From Aliarcobacter sp. (GTDB taxonomy: Bacteria; Campylobacterota; Campylobacteria; Campylobacterales; Arcobacteraceae), in contig JALRJW010000232.1 in assembly GCA_023268955.1 (NCBI GenBank), forward strand, positions 1 to 11,212: DNA of 11,212 bases, in the 5' to 3' direction. The notes below the pieces were generated by a model. The model searched no databases, was not told the origin of the DNA, and worked only from the letters and a program-made list of their open reading frames with translations. Shown piece after piece: positions 1 through 6,991 of the stretch (positions within the stretch are counted from its first letter, which is position 1; each line of letters opens with the position of its first letter). The position numbers and the translations under genes were made by a program.

Positions 1-160
1 TAACTGTTTCTGAAACACTTTGGTCTGAATTTGTTATTAATTTTTCTTTTTGTAATTTTAGAATATCAGAGAGAATTAATTCTGAGTCTAAAACATGTGT
101 TTTAATGCTATTAGATTTTAAAATTCTTGATCCATTTGCTAGAAGATTTGAAATATTCAT
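1..160 (-). CDS. prmC: PrmC (HemK), peptide chain release factor N5-glutamine methyltransferase, N-terminal 53 residues
   Basis: PrmC methylates the glutamine of the GGQ motif in release factors RF1 and RF2, using S-adenosylmethionine. Only the first 53 codons lie in the window; the gene runs off the left edge. The visible part matches the N-terminal helical domain that holds the release factor: an opening NISNLLANGSRILKSN, then the typical LDSELILSDIL block at residues 24-34. The SAM-binding Rossmann domain and the NPPY motif would lie outside the window. The start is the ATG at 160-158, two bases after the stop of a fragment that reads as the PrfA C-terminus, and prfA-prmC is a very common gene order. 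The sequence resembles AT-rich alphaproteobacteria (SAR11-like), unlike the Campylobacterota-type genes from about 253 onward. Family call fairly sure; taxon less so. Confidence 0.72.
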   Translation of the reverse strand, partial: MNISNLLANGSRILKSNSIKTHVLDSELILSDILKLQKEKLITNSDQSVSETV

Positions 161-162
161 AA

Positions 163-252
163 TTATAAATTTTTTAATTTTAAATCTTGTTCTTTAAGCC
201 TTAAACTTTCGTTCATCTCTTCGTGAATTTCCCCGCTTAAAAATTCATCTAA
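163..252 (-). pseudogene. prfA: 3' fragment of prfA (peptide chain release factor 1), C-terminal ~29 residues
   Basis: The tail beginning LDEFLSGEIHEEMNESLRLK does not belong to IMPase. It fits the end of RF1, where a KLDEF/KLDEVMEG segment follows the conserved ITDHRINLTLY block and leads into a short charged helix. It stops two bases before the prmC start, exactly where prfA sits in the usual prfA-prmC operon. The rest of prfA, including the GGQ and codon-recognition domains, is missing. The identification rests on a short stretch plus gene order, so confidence is moderate. The exact left/right boundary of the join cannot be fixed within 238-252, because both parents probably read LDEFL there. 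Confidence 0.6.
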
Positions 253-612
253 AATTGGATTATAAACAAATGCCATAAAAGGCTCTTTGTTTTTGTAAAC
301 ACCAACGGAAATAGCTGTATGAGGAACTTGATTTACAAAATTTGTCGTCCCATCAATAGGGTCAATTATAATTGAGTTAGAAAATTCAATATTTGAGTTA
401 TCTGATTCTTCAGCAATAATATTAAATTCAGAGCTAAACTCTTTTGAAAACTTATCTTTTAGATAATTTTCAACCTCAACATCAAACTGAGTAACTAAAT
501 CTTTTTTAGCTTTGAAATCTACTTTTTTGATATCAAAGTAGCCTTTTTTTAATATTTTTCCTGCTTCTAATATAATTTCTTTAAATTTTTCTTCCATATA
601 TTGATCATCCAT
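163..612 (-). CDS. Chimeric ORF: inositol monophosphatase family protein (residues 1-120) running into the PrfA C-terminus (121-149)
   Basis: The first 120 residues are the N-terminal half of an inositol monophosphatase-family (SuhB/IMPase-like) Mg2+-dependent phosphatase. Visible motifs are the metal-binding EES at 68-70 and DPIDGTTNF at 84-92, whose Asp84 and Asp87 bind metal and whose GTT contacts phosphate. The family is normally about 250-270 residues; the second half, with the WDxAAG metal motif, is absent. From LDEFL (121-125) the sequence instead reads as the end of release factor RF1, so the protein would not be an active phosphatase. The ATG at 612 overlaps the stop of the upstream response regulator by 8 nt (ATGGATGA); Met6 at 597 is an alternative start. 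The IMPase part is translationally coupled to the regulator and kinase genes. The join is most likely an assembly or amplification artefact. Confidence 0.8.
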   Translation of the reverse strand: MDDQYMEEKFKEIILEAGKILKKGYFDIKKVDFKAKKDLVTQFDVEVENYLKDKFSKEFSSEFNIIAEESDNSNIEFSNSIIIDPIDGTTNFVNQVPHTAISVGVYKNKEPFMAFVYNPILDEFLSGEIHEEMNESLRLKEQDLKLKNL

Positions 613-985
613 TTTTAATATTCTTCAAGCAGTTTATGATATCTCTAAAGTCAATTGGTTTTTGGAAAACTTCAATATTATGACTTTGAAGTAACTCTTG
701 AATAGTCTCTATCTCACTATGTCCTGTTATTAAAAGAATTTTTGGATGATAATTTTCAATTTTTTCAACCAATGAAATTAAATCTAATCCATTAACTCCT
801 GGCATTTTTAAATCTGTTATTATTACATCTGGCAAATATTTTTCATTAACAATCATATTTACAGCTTCTTTTCCATCACTAGCTACATGGTGTTCTTTTA
901 CCGTTAAATCTAACATTTTATGAACATACTCTCTAGTCAATTTATCATCTTCAACAAATAAAACTGACAAATTAATTTTTTCCAT
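605..985 (-). CDS. Single-domain (CheY-like) response regulator
   Basis: A stand-alone receiver domain of 126 residues. The acidic Mg2+ pocket is Glu12-Asp13-Asp14, the phosphoacceptor is Asp58 (ITDLKMPGVNG), the switch Thr is Thr87 (LLITGH) and the conserved Lys is Lys109 (QKP). All key residues are present, so it should accept phosphate from a histidine kinase. It has no DNA-binding or enzymatic output domain, so it must act by binding a partner or as a phosphate shuttle in a relay. Its ATG lies one base after the stop of the upstream histidine kinase, with an AAGGA ribosome-binding site inside the end of that gene, so the two are cotranscribed and are probably a pair. That kinase lacks its phosphoacceptor His, so phosphate may have to come from another kinase nearby. 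Confidence 0.88.
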   Translation of the reverse strand: MEKINLSVLFVEDDKLTREYVHKMLDLTVKEHHVASDGKEAVNMIVNEKYLPDVIITDLKMPGVNGLDLISLVEKIENYHPKILLITGHSEIETIQELLQSHNIEVFQKPIDFRDIINCLKNIKNG

Positions 986-986
986 T

Positions 987-3407
987 TCAGTTTTCCTTAT
1001 TTAATAAAGATATAGCAATTTTAAATGAAGCCCCACTATATTTTTCATTTTCATATTCAACTTCTCGATTTTTAACTGAAATATCACCTTTTAATCTTGA
1101 ATTAACTATCGTTTTTGCTAAAAATAAACCTAAACCACTTGATTTATGATCTGCTTTAGTTGTAAAAAATTCATTGAAAATTGAAGGCATAATTTGAGGA
1201 TCAATTCCATGGGCGTTATCGGTAATTGTTATTTCTAAAAGTTCTTTTTGTATTGAAGTAGAAATAAAAATAAGCTTTTTTTGATTTGGATAACTATTCA
1301 ATGCTTCAACAGAATTTTTGATAATATTTACTAACACTTGCATGAATGCATTTTCTACATTGTTTATTTCAATATCTTCATCAAAATCTTTAATTACTGA
1401 GATTTCATTTTGGAATAAAGAATTTTCCAAAATAATTAAAACTTTTTCAATTGCATTGTTAATAGAAAAATTAAAACTAGAATTTCTATCTTCAACATAA
1501 TATTTGAAGTCATCTATATTGTTTGATAATTTATTCGCAGTTTCAATAATCTTAGATAAAACATCAATAGTTTCTTCTATTTGCTGAGAATTAAGTTCAT
1601 GTTCTAATTTCAAGAAACTTGCTGAAGTACTTATAATAGAAAGTGGTTGTCTCCATTGATAAGTTAATTCTATTAGCATTTCTCCAAGATTTGCCATTCT
1701 AGATTGATTTATTAAATATTTTTCATGATCTTTAACTCTATGAGTTATATCATTTATAGCTACTAGTATGAATTTCTGATTTGGCATAAGTTTAAAACTT
1801 AAATTAGTAGTTATAATTTCACCATTTCTTCTGAATAATCTACTTTCAATGCTAACTGTTTCTCTTTTTTCAATTACTTCAACTAGTGATAATTTAAAGT
1901 TTTCTCTATCACTATCAAAACATGCATCAATTAAATTTCTTTTTAATAACTCTTTTTTAGTGTAACCAGTTAATTTTTCATATGATTTATTAAAAGAAAT
2001 ATAGTTCATATCTAAATCAATTAAAACAACACTTTGTTCTAAAGTATCTAAAACTAATTGTAAATCAGAATTCTTGCTATTTAAATTATTTTCTAATAAT
2101 TTAGTCTCACTAATATCAATTAAACTACCAATAGTCTTAATAAATCTATTTTTATTATCATAAAAATGTCTCCATCTTTGTTCAACCCATTTTGTTTCAC
2201 CTTTATGGGTTACTATTCTGTAAGTTATTAAATTCTCTTCTGTTTGGTGCTTTGATTGTTTATAATTTAAATCAAACTTATCTTTATCATCAGGATGAAT
2301 TAAAGATATAAATAAATCGTAACTAAGATTTTTTTTATTATCATGGATGTCTAAAATTTTATACATCCATTTACTCCAAGTTAGATTATTATATTCATCA
2401 ACTTCCCATAATCCAACTTTTGCAACTTGTTGAGCTAAATTTGAAAATCTTTGGAATTTTTTAAGTTCATTGGATAATCTTTTAGCCTTTTCATAATATT
2501 CTAATGAATTTTCAATAATTATAAGTAAAATAATTAATAACAAAAAAGTTAAAATCAAGATTGTTAAAAAAAATGCTACATTTTTTTTAACAATCAAATC
2601 ATTTTCTTTAGAGAGATAATCATCTTTAATTTTTAAAATTAATATAAGCTCATTTAAAATTGGAACATCAAGTTTATATGAATAAAAATCATCTCTTTTG
2701 ATAGATTTATTATTTAAAATATCATTATAATCCGAGTTAAATTCTAACTTGAAAATTTCTGATTTATTTTTAAACTTTGACCAACTTTTGTTATTTTCAT
2801 AGTGGTGTATCATATTTCCTAAACCATCTATTATTATAAAGTTATATTTATCATTATTTAATAAACTTGTAGATTTATATATAAAATTATACTCAATAGC
2901 AATTATCCCAACTAAATCACCATCTTGAAAAACTTTACTTAAATAACTTATTTTTGGAATATAAGGAACTAGATATTTATTATTTTTTGACTGTAAATAT
3001 ATATCACTTAATGTAGATTTTTTTGATGATTTCAAAAAATCTTTTAATTCTTTTTCTTTTAATTCAATATTATAATCATTTGTGGAATAACTTTTTATTT
3101 TTTGCAAATCTTTAGAATAGATTGTAATATTACTTATTTTATGATTTGTATCAAAAAAAAGTTTTAAATTAAGATTTTTATCTTTTACATTAAAATGGTT
3201 TGTAATAGATGCTGCAATATATTTACCTTCTGTATATAAATTTTTTAATATACTCTCTTTTTCTATAGCAGTTTTTTCAGCATCAGCAAAATAATCATCT
3301 TTATAAAAATAATTATTTATAAAAAATTGGAATACACCTATTAGTGTTGAAAATATAACTACAAAAAATATTATGCTGATTTTAAATTTAGATTTTCCCA
3401 TAAACAT
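987..3407 (-). CDS. Membrane sensor histidine kinase (periplasmic sensor, PAS-PAS-DHp-HATPase) with Tyr in place of the phosphoacceptor His
   Basis: An 806-residue membrane kinase. A first membrane helix (about 10-30) and a second (about 277-298) enclose a periplasmic sensor of about 245 residues that looks Cache-like (LVGIIAIEYNF near 165-175) and presumably binds a small ligand. Two cytoplasmic PAS domains follow (about 320-438, PAS_3 type with GETKWVEQRWR, and about 447-557). The DHp helix (about 569-640) reads GEMLIELTYQWRQPL, whereas its neighbours read NIAHQWRQPL or NISHQWRQPL; Tyr583 (codon TAT at 1661-1659) stands where the phosphorylated His should be. The ATPase domain looks intact: N-box Asn694/Asn698, G1 Asp730, G2 SGLGL at 757-761. 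The likelier start is Met3 at 3401, since GGA at 3410-3408 lies 6 nt upstream of it but only one base or less from the 3407 ATG. First gene of a minus-strand operon with the CheY-like regulator. Confidence 0.88.
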   Translation of the reverse strand: MFMGKSKFKISIIFFVVIFSTLIGVFQFFINNYFYKDDYFADAEKTAIEKESILKNLYTEGKYIAASITNHFNVKDKNLNLKLFFDTNHKISNITIYSKDLQKIKSYSTNDYNIELKEKELKDFLKSSKKSTLSDIYLQSKNNKYLVPYIPKISYLSKVFQDGDLVGIIAIEYNFIYKSTSLLNNDKYNFIIIDGLGNMIHHYENNKSWSKFKNKSEIFKLEFNSDYNDILNNKSIKRDDFYSYKLDVPILNELILILKIKDDYLSKENDLIVKKNVAFFLTILILTFLLLIILLIIIENSLEYYEKAKRLSNELKKFQRFSNLAQQVAKVGLWEVDEYNNLTWSKWMYKILDIHDNKKNLSYDLFISLIHPDDKDKFDLNYKQSKHQTEENLITYRIVTHKGETKWVEQRWRHFYDNKNRFIKTIGSLIDISETKLLENNLNSKNSDLQLVLDTLEQSVVLIDLDMNYISFNKSYEKLTGYTKKELLKRNLIDACFDSDRENFKLSLVEVIEKRETVSIESRLFRRNGEIITTNLSFKLMPNQKFILVAINDITHRVKDHEKYLINQSRMANLGEMLIELTYQWRQPLSIISTSASFLKLEHELNSQQIEETIDVLSKIIETANKLSNNIDDFKYYVEDRNSSFNFSINNAIEKVLIILENSLFQNEISVIKDFDEDIEINNVENAFMQVLVNIIKNSVEALNSYPNQKKLIFISTSIQKELLEITITDNAHGIDPQIMPSIFNEFFTTKADHKSSGLGLFLAKTIVNSRLKGDISVKNREVEYENEKYSGASFKIAISLLNKEN

Positions 3408-3425
3408 TCCAATAAAGATTTAAAA

Positions 3426-3431
3426 ATTATA
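3426..3431 (-). promoter_or_regulatory. Likely -10 element for the 987-3407 kinase operon
   Basis: TATAAT on the minus strand. Transcription starting 6-8 bases on would give a leader of roughly 18 nt to the ATG at 3401. Campylobacterota sigma-70 promoters depend mainly on the -10 and often lack a clear -35, so no -35 is claimed. Confidence 0.45.
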
Positions 3432-3531
3432 TCGTTATTAACATAATTAAAAGATTTACAATTACAATTTAAAGGATAATTTCTAAAGATTAATTATGTA
3501 ATAATAATTCTATTACTGTTTAGGAGTTAAA
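3432..3531 (+). promoter_or_regulatory. Upstream region of the H-NOX operon with ribosome-binding site
   Basis: This is the rest of the 124-base gap between the divergent kinase and H-NOX genes. A good Shine-Dalgarno sequence, AGGAG at 3522-3526, sits 5 nt before the H-NOX ATG. A -10-like stretch (TATGTAATAAT, 3496-3506) lies about 25 bases further upstream, but the region is so AT-rich that it is only a candidate. I see no clear NsrR, Fnr/Crp-type or HcpR-like operator. Confidence 0.35.
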
Positions 3532-4074
3532 ATGAAAGGTGTTGTATTTACAGAATTTTTAGAATTTATTGAAGAAAAATTTGGTTTTGATATTAGTGAC
3601 GATATGATTGAAAAAAGTCAAACTTCTACAGGTGGAGTTTTTACACAAGCTGGTAATTATCCCTTTAATGATATGGTAAATCTAGTTAAAACACTATCTG
3701 ATATTACGCAAATACCTTTTAATCAGCTAGTTGAAGCATATGGGGAACATTTATTTAAAAGACTAATTAATATTTACCCAAAACCAGTTAGTATTTATAC
3801 TAACACATTTGATTTTGTGAGTAATCTTGAAAATGTAGTTCATCCAGAAGTAAAAAAATTATATTCAGATACTGATCTACCTACTTTTCTTGATCCTATT
3901 ATAAATGAAAACATCCTAAGCATAATTTATATTTCAAATAAGCCTTTAATGGATTTTGCAAAAGGATTAATTCAAGGTTGTGCTTTATACTATAATGAAA
4001 CAATAAAAGTTGAGTACCAAATTCTAGAAACAACTCCAAAATTTAAAGCTAAGTTTCTTATTACAAAAAGCTAG
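3532..4074 (+). CDS. H-NOX (heme nitric oxide/oxygen binding) sensor protein
   Basis: A soluble heme sensor of 180 residues, the usual length for a stand-alone bacterial H-NOX. It begins MKGVVFTEFLEFIEEKFG, typical of the family. His104 in ENVVHPEVKKLY is the expected proximal heme ligand, and Pro117 in DTDLPTF matches the conserved Pro that bends the heme. The heme-propionate motif YxSxR appears as Tyr133-Ile-Ser135-Asn-Lys137, with Lys in place of Arg. I see no obvious distal Tyr in MDFAKGL, which would suit an NO rather than an O2 sensor, but that cannot be settled from sequence alone. In characterised systems NO binding to H-NOX changes the autophosphorylation of a partner histidine kinase or the activity of a cyclic-di-GMP enzyme. 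Here a soluble kinase starts 11 nt downstream, so kinase control is the natural reading. First gene of the plus-strand cluster. Confidence 0.92.
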   Translation: MKGVVFTEFLEFIEEKFGFDISDDMIEKSQTSTGGVFTQAGNYPFNDMVNLVKTLSDITQIPFNQLVEAYGEHLFKRLINIYPKPVSIYTNTFDFVSNLENVVHPEVKKLYSDTDLPTFLDPIINENILSIIYISNKPLMDFAKGLIQGCALYYNETIKVEYQILETTPKFKAKFLITKS

Positions 4075-4085
4075 GTTTATTAATA

Positions 4086-4982
4086 ATGGACAATAATAAT
4101 CATGAAGCTATGAAGTGGCAAAAAAGATTTGAGAGAGAAAGAGCTGCAAGAAAAGAAGCAGAAAAACTTTTAGAAGAAAAAAGTGCTGAAATCTATCAAT
4201 TAAATTTAGAATTAGAAAAAAAGATTATTTCTGAAATTGAAAAAAACAATGAAAAACAAAAAATAATCTTTCAACAATCAAAAATGGCTGCAATGGGTGA
4301 AATGATTTCAAATATAGCTCATCAGTGGAGGCAACCTTTACATGCTATTTTATTAACAAATCAGAAAATACATCTTAATAGAATACTTGGTCATGAAATT
4401 GATGATGAGTTAATTGATAGTGTTGAAAATGATATAAAAAAACAGATTAACTATTTAAATAGTACTATTGAAGATTTTAGGAATTTTTTTAAACCTGATA
4501 AAGAAAAAGTTGAATTTCAATTAAAAGAATCAATTGAAACAAGTTTAGATATTATTCATGCTACACTAAAACAAAAACAAATTGACGTTATAAAAGATTT
4601 TGATAGTAATATAAAAATCTTTAATCTCAAAAATGAACTAATGCAAGTTATAATAAATATTTTAAAAAATGCTATGGATGTACTTAATGAGAGATTAATC
4701 ACAGATAAAATCATAATAATAAAAACTTATGAAAAAGATAATTTTTATTTTATTGATGTTATTGACAATGCAGGTGGTATTTCTGAAAATATTTTACCTA
4801 AAATTTTCGAACCATATTTTACAACGAAACACCAATCAAAAGGGACTGGTCTTGGACTATATATGTCTCATGAAATTATTGTTAAACATATGAATGGGTT
4901 TTTTGAAGTAAAAAACATAAATTTTAAACTTGAAAATAACAATTATAAGGGAGCATGTTTTAGCATATTTTTTAAAAAATAA
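4086..4982 (+). CDS. Soluble histidine kinase, probable H-NOX partner (HnoK/HahK-like)
   Basis: A cytoplasmic kinase of 298 residues with no membrane helix and no PAS or other sensor domain. Residues 1-65 form a charged coiled coil (RFERERAARKEAEKLLEEKS), a type of N-terminus seen in kinases that take their signal from a separate protein. The DHp motif carries the phosphoacceptor His79 (NIAHQWRQPL), followed by TIEDFRNFF at 127-135. The ATPase domain has N-box Asn191/Asn195, G1 DNAGG from Asp227, F-box FEPYFTTK and G2 GTGLG at 253-257. It starts 11 nt after the H-NOX stop, behind a weak AGG ribosome-binding site at 4073-4075, so the pair is surely cotranscribed. With no sensor of its own, it most likely receives the NO signal from H-NOX. 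Candidate acceptors are the receivers at 5025 and 6270 and the CheY-like protein at 605. Its DHp and ATPase parts closely resemble those of the 7051 kinase. Confidence 0.9.
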   Translation: MDNNNHEAMKWQKRFERERAARKEAEKLLEEKSAEIYQLNLELEKKIISEIEKNNEKQKIIFQQSKMAAMGEMISNIAHQWRQPLHAILLTNQKIHLNRILGHEIDDELIDSVENDIKKQINYLNSTIEDFRNFFKPDKEKVEFQLKESIETSLDIIHATLKQKQIDVIKDFDSNIKIFNLKNELMQVIINILKNAMDVLNERLITDKIIIIKTYEKDNFYFIDVIDNAGGISENILPKIFEPYFTTKHQSKGTGLGLYMSHEIIVKHMNGFFEVKNINFKLENNNYKGACFSIFFKK

Positions 4983-5004
4983 TATTCCTCTTATATAAAA
5001 AAGA

Positions 5005-5010
5005 TATAAT
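5005..5010 (+). promoter_or_regulatory. Candidate -10 element upstream of the receiver-kinase gene
   Basis: TATAAT in the 42-base gap after the H-NOX-associated kinase. A transcript from here would begin near 5016-5018, too close to the ATG at 5025 for a normal ribosome-binding site but well placed for the ATG at 5037. The gene could also be read from the H-NOX promoter. Confidence 0.4.
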
Positions 5011-5024
5011 ATTTAAAATTCAAT

Positions 5025-6170
5025 ATGGATATTGTAATGGTAGAAAAATTTGACATTAGTATTCTTTTAATCGAAGATGACGATAAAATTAGATCATCTT
5101 TATTTAGAACAATTGCATTAAAAACAGAAAAAGTTTTTGAAGCTGAAAATCCACGTGCAGCATTAGAAATTCTAAAAGAAAATAAAATTGATTTAATCGT
5201 TACTGATATTGAAATGCCTGAAATGGATGGATTAACTTTCATAGAAAAACTTAGAAAATCAAATTTCCAAACTCCTGTTATTATTACTTCAGCTTACACT
5301 AGTCCTGATTATTTTAAAAAAGCTATTGATTTAAAGATTGATAAATATATAACAAAACCAGTAAAAATAGTTGAATTATTTGATGCCATTGAAGTATCAT
5401 ATAACAAAATAAAAAGTCATAAATTAGAAAAAAAGAACACTGAATTAGAAAATAGAGTATTTGAATATCAAAGTAGAATGAGTAGTATTGGTGAAATGGT
5501 TGGAAACATTTCTCATCAATGGAGACAACCTCTTGCGACTATTTCAACCGTTGTTACAGAACTAAAATTCATGAAAGAACTTGACAATTTATCTGATGAA
5601 CTTTTTAATGAAGATATTTCAATAATAGAGAAAAATATTCTTCAAATGTCTCAAACAATGGATGATTTTAGAGAATTAATTATTGGAGATAAAGAACCAA
5701 AAGATTTTAATTTAAATGAACATATTTCTAATATTTTAAATATTACTAAAGCTGTTGTTGTTACTAATTTTATAAAATTATCATATAACTTTGATGAACA
5801 AATTAGAATTACAAATCTTAAAAATGCTCTTACTCAAGCTATGATTAATATTATTAATAATGCCAAAGATGCTTTATTATCAATACCTGAAAACGATAGA
5901 TATCTTATTATAAATCTAAATAAAGATGAAAATTTTGCTTTGATCACTATTCAAGATACTGCAGGTGGTATTAAAATAGATGATATTAATAGAGTTTTTG
6001 AAATATTATTTACAACTAAAAATGACACTGGAACAGGATTAGGTTTATATATGACAAAAAATCTAATTAATGAAAAAATGGGTGGAGAAATTAGTGTTGA
6101 AAATGATACATTTACCCATAATGAAAACACTTATACAGGTGCTAAATTCACTATAAAATTACCTTTATAA
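5025..6170 (+). CDS. Receiver domain-histidine kinase fusion (N-terminal REC, C-terminal DHp-HATPase)
   Basis: A cytoplasmic protein of 381 residues with the receiver in front of the kinase. Receiver, about 10-125: acidic pocket Glu17/Asp18/Asp19, phosphoacceptor Asp61 (TDIEMPEMDG), switch Ser89, Lys111 (TKP). A short coiled coil (about 126-150) leads to the DHp helix with His164 (NISHQWRQPL) and DDFRELI at 213-219. ATPase domain: N-box NIINNAKDAL from Asn275, G1 DTAGG from Asp311 (Thr where neighbours have Asn), F-box FEILFTTK, G2 GTGLG at 336-340. With REC first, phosphorylation by another kinase probably switches this kinase on or off, making it a relay step between the H-NOX/kinase pair and the OmpR-type regulator. 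The start may be Met5 at 5037: the ATG at 5025 has no ribosome-binding site, while GGA at 5027-5029 sits 7 nt before 5037 and a -10 lies at 5005-5010. Confidence 0.9.
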   Translation: MDIVMVEKFDISILLIEDDDKIRSSLFRTIALKTEKVFEAENPRAALEILKENKIDLIVTDIEMPEMDGLTFIEKLRKSNFQTPVIITSAYTSPDYFKKAIDLKIDKYITKPVKIVELFDAIEVSYNKIKSHKLEKKNTELENRVFEYQSRMSSIGEMVGNISHQWRQPLATISTVVTELKFMKELDNLSDELFNEDISIIEKNILQMSQTMDDFRELIIGDKEPKDFNLNEHISNILNITKAVVVTNFIKLSYNFDEQIRITNLKNALTQAMINIINNAKDALLSIPENDRYLIINLNKDENFALITIQDTAGGIKIDDINRVFEILFTTKNDTGTGLGLYMTKNLINEKMGGEISVENDTFTHNENTYTGAKFTIKLPL

Positions 6171-6195
6171 AATTATTACTCTATTTTTTTACTAT

Positions 6196-6264
6196 GTAAT
6201 AGTTATTTTGAGTATTACTATTTAACTTCTTTGTGTTATAATTTTTAAACTTTATTAAAAAGGA
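6196..6264 (+). promoter_or_regulatory. Promoter region of the OmpR-type regulator, with a small dyad
   Basis: TATAAT at 6237-6242 is a consensus -10, and AAAAGGA ending at 6263 is a ribosome-binding site before the ATG at 6270. A 6-bp inverted repeat, GTAATA (6196-6201) and TATTAC (6213-6218), lies just upstream and overlaps where a -35 would be. It could be a regulator site or chance in AT-rich DNA. A separate promoter here would allow the regulator to be expressed independently of the H-NOX genes. Confidence 0.5.
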
Positions 6265-6269
6265 ATTTA

Positions 6270-6980
6270 ATGATAAGTACACTGAATTTAATAGAACTTT
6301 TAAAAAATATAACTATTTTGTATATTGAAGATGACCAAGATACTAAAGATATAATGGCTAACACTCTTTCTGAATTTTCAAGAAATATTCTAGTAGCAGG
6401 AAATGGTAAAGAAGCTATGGAAATTCTTAAAAAAAATACTGTACATCTTATTATGACAGATATTGAAATGCCTGAGAAAAATGGTATAGAATTTATTAGA
6501 GAAGTTAGAAGTACAAATTTAAATATACCTATAATTGTATTTACAGCATACTCTACAAAAGATTATCTTTTAGAATGTATAAACTTAAATATTCAAGGAT
6601 ATATCCAAAAACCTATCAGTTATCAAAAAATTAAAGATGTTTTATACAAAATTATTGACTATCTAGATATAAGTTTTGAAACAAATATTAAAATAACTGA
6701 TGAAATTGAATATGATTTTTCAAGACAAGATTTAAGAAATATCAAAACAGGTGAAGCTATTAGAATTAATAGAAAAGAGTTAAAAACCTTAGAAGTTTTA
6801 CTCAAAAACAAAAACTACGTTGTTAGTTATGAACAAATAGAAGTTTACGTATGGAAAAATGATAATGAAACTATGAGTTCAACAGCATTAAGAACCATTG
6901 TTAAAAACTTAAGGAAAAAAGTGCCTAATATTCCGGTTGTAAATGTATCTGGAATTGGATACAAAATTGATTTGATTTAA
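6270..6980 (+). CDS. OmpR-family response regulator transcription factor
   Basis: A 236-residue response regulator with an N-terminal receiver and a C-terminal winged-helix DNA-binding domain. The receiver has Glu20/Asp21/Asp22, phosphoacceptor Asp64 (TDIEMPEKNG), Thr92 (FTAYS) and Lys114 (QKP). The DNA-binding domain covers about 145-236 and shows the OmpR pattern: INRKELKTLEVLLKN, then YEQIEVYVW, then SSTALRTIVKNLRKK as recognition helix, and a final GIGYKI hairpin. It is the only clear DNA-binding output in the cluster, so it probably turns the kinase signals into transcription. It has its own promoter-like sequence and good ribosome-binding site. A membrane kinase follows 70 nt downstream and may be its direct partner. 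The near-perfect dyad in that gap could be its target site, though OmpR-family sites are more often direct repeats. Target genes cannot be read from this window. Confidence 0.92.
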   Translation: MISTLNLIELLKNITILYIEDDQDTKDIMANTLSEFSRNILVAGNGKEAMEILKKNTVHLIMTDIEMPEKNGIEFIREVRSTNLNIPIIVFTAYSTKDYLLECINLNIQGYIQKPISYQKIKDVLYKIIDYLDISFETNIKITDEIEYDFSRQDLRNIKTGEAIRINRKELKTLEVLLKNKNYVVSYEQIEVYVWKNDNETMSSTALRTIVKNLRKKVPNIPVVNVSGIGYKIDLI

Positions 6981-6991
6981 ATAGCCATATT

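Noticed and set aside
1318..1500. Small plus-strand ORF within the 987-3407 kinase
   Set aside because: It lies antisense inside a well-conserved ATPase/DHp region, has no ribosome-binding site and no recognisable protein features.
3490..3510. AT-rich inverted repeat (AATTAT/ATAATT) before the H-NOX gene as an operator
   Set aside because: Only 6 bp of pure A/T symmetry in a region that is nearly all A/T; this is expected by chance and matches no known NO-responsive site.
4991..5242. Minus-strand ORF over the start of the receiver-kinase
   Set aside because: It is antisense to a clear receiver domain with all active-site residues, so it is a shadow frame.
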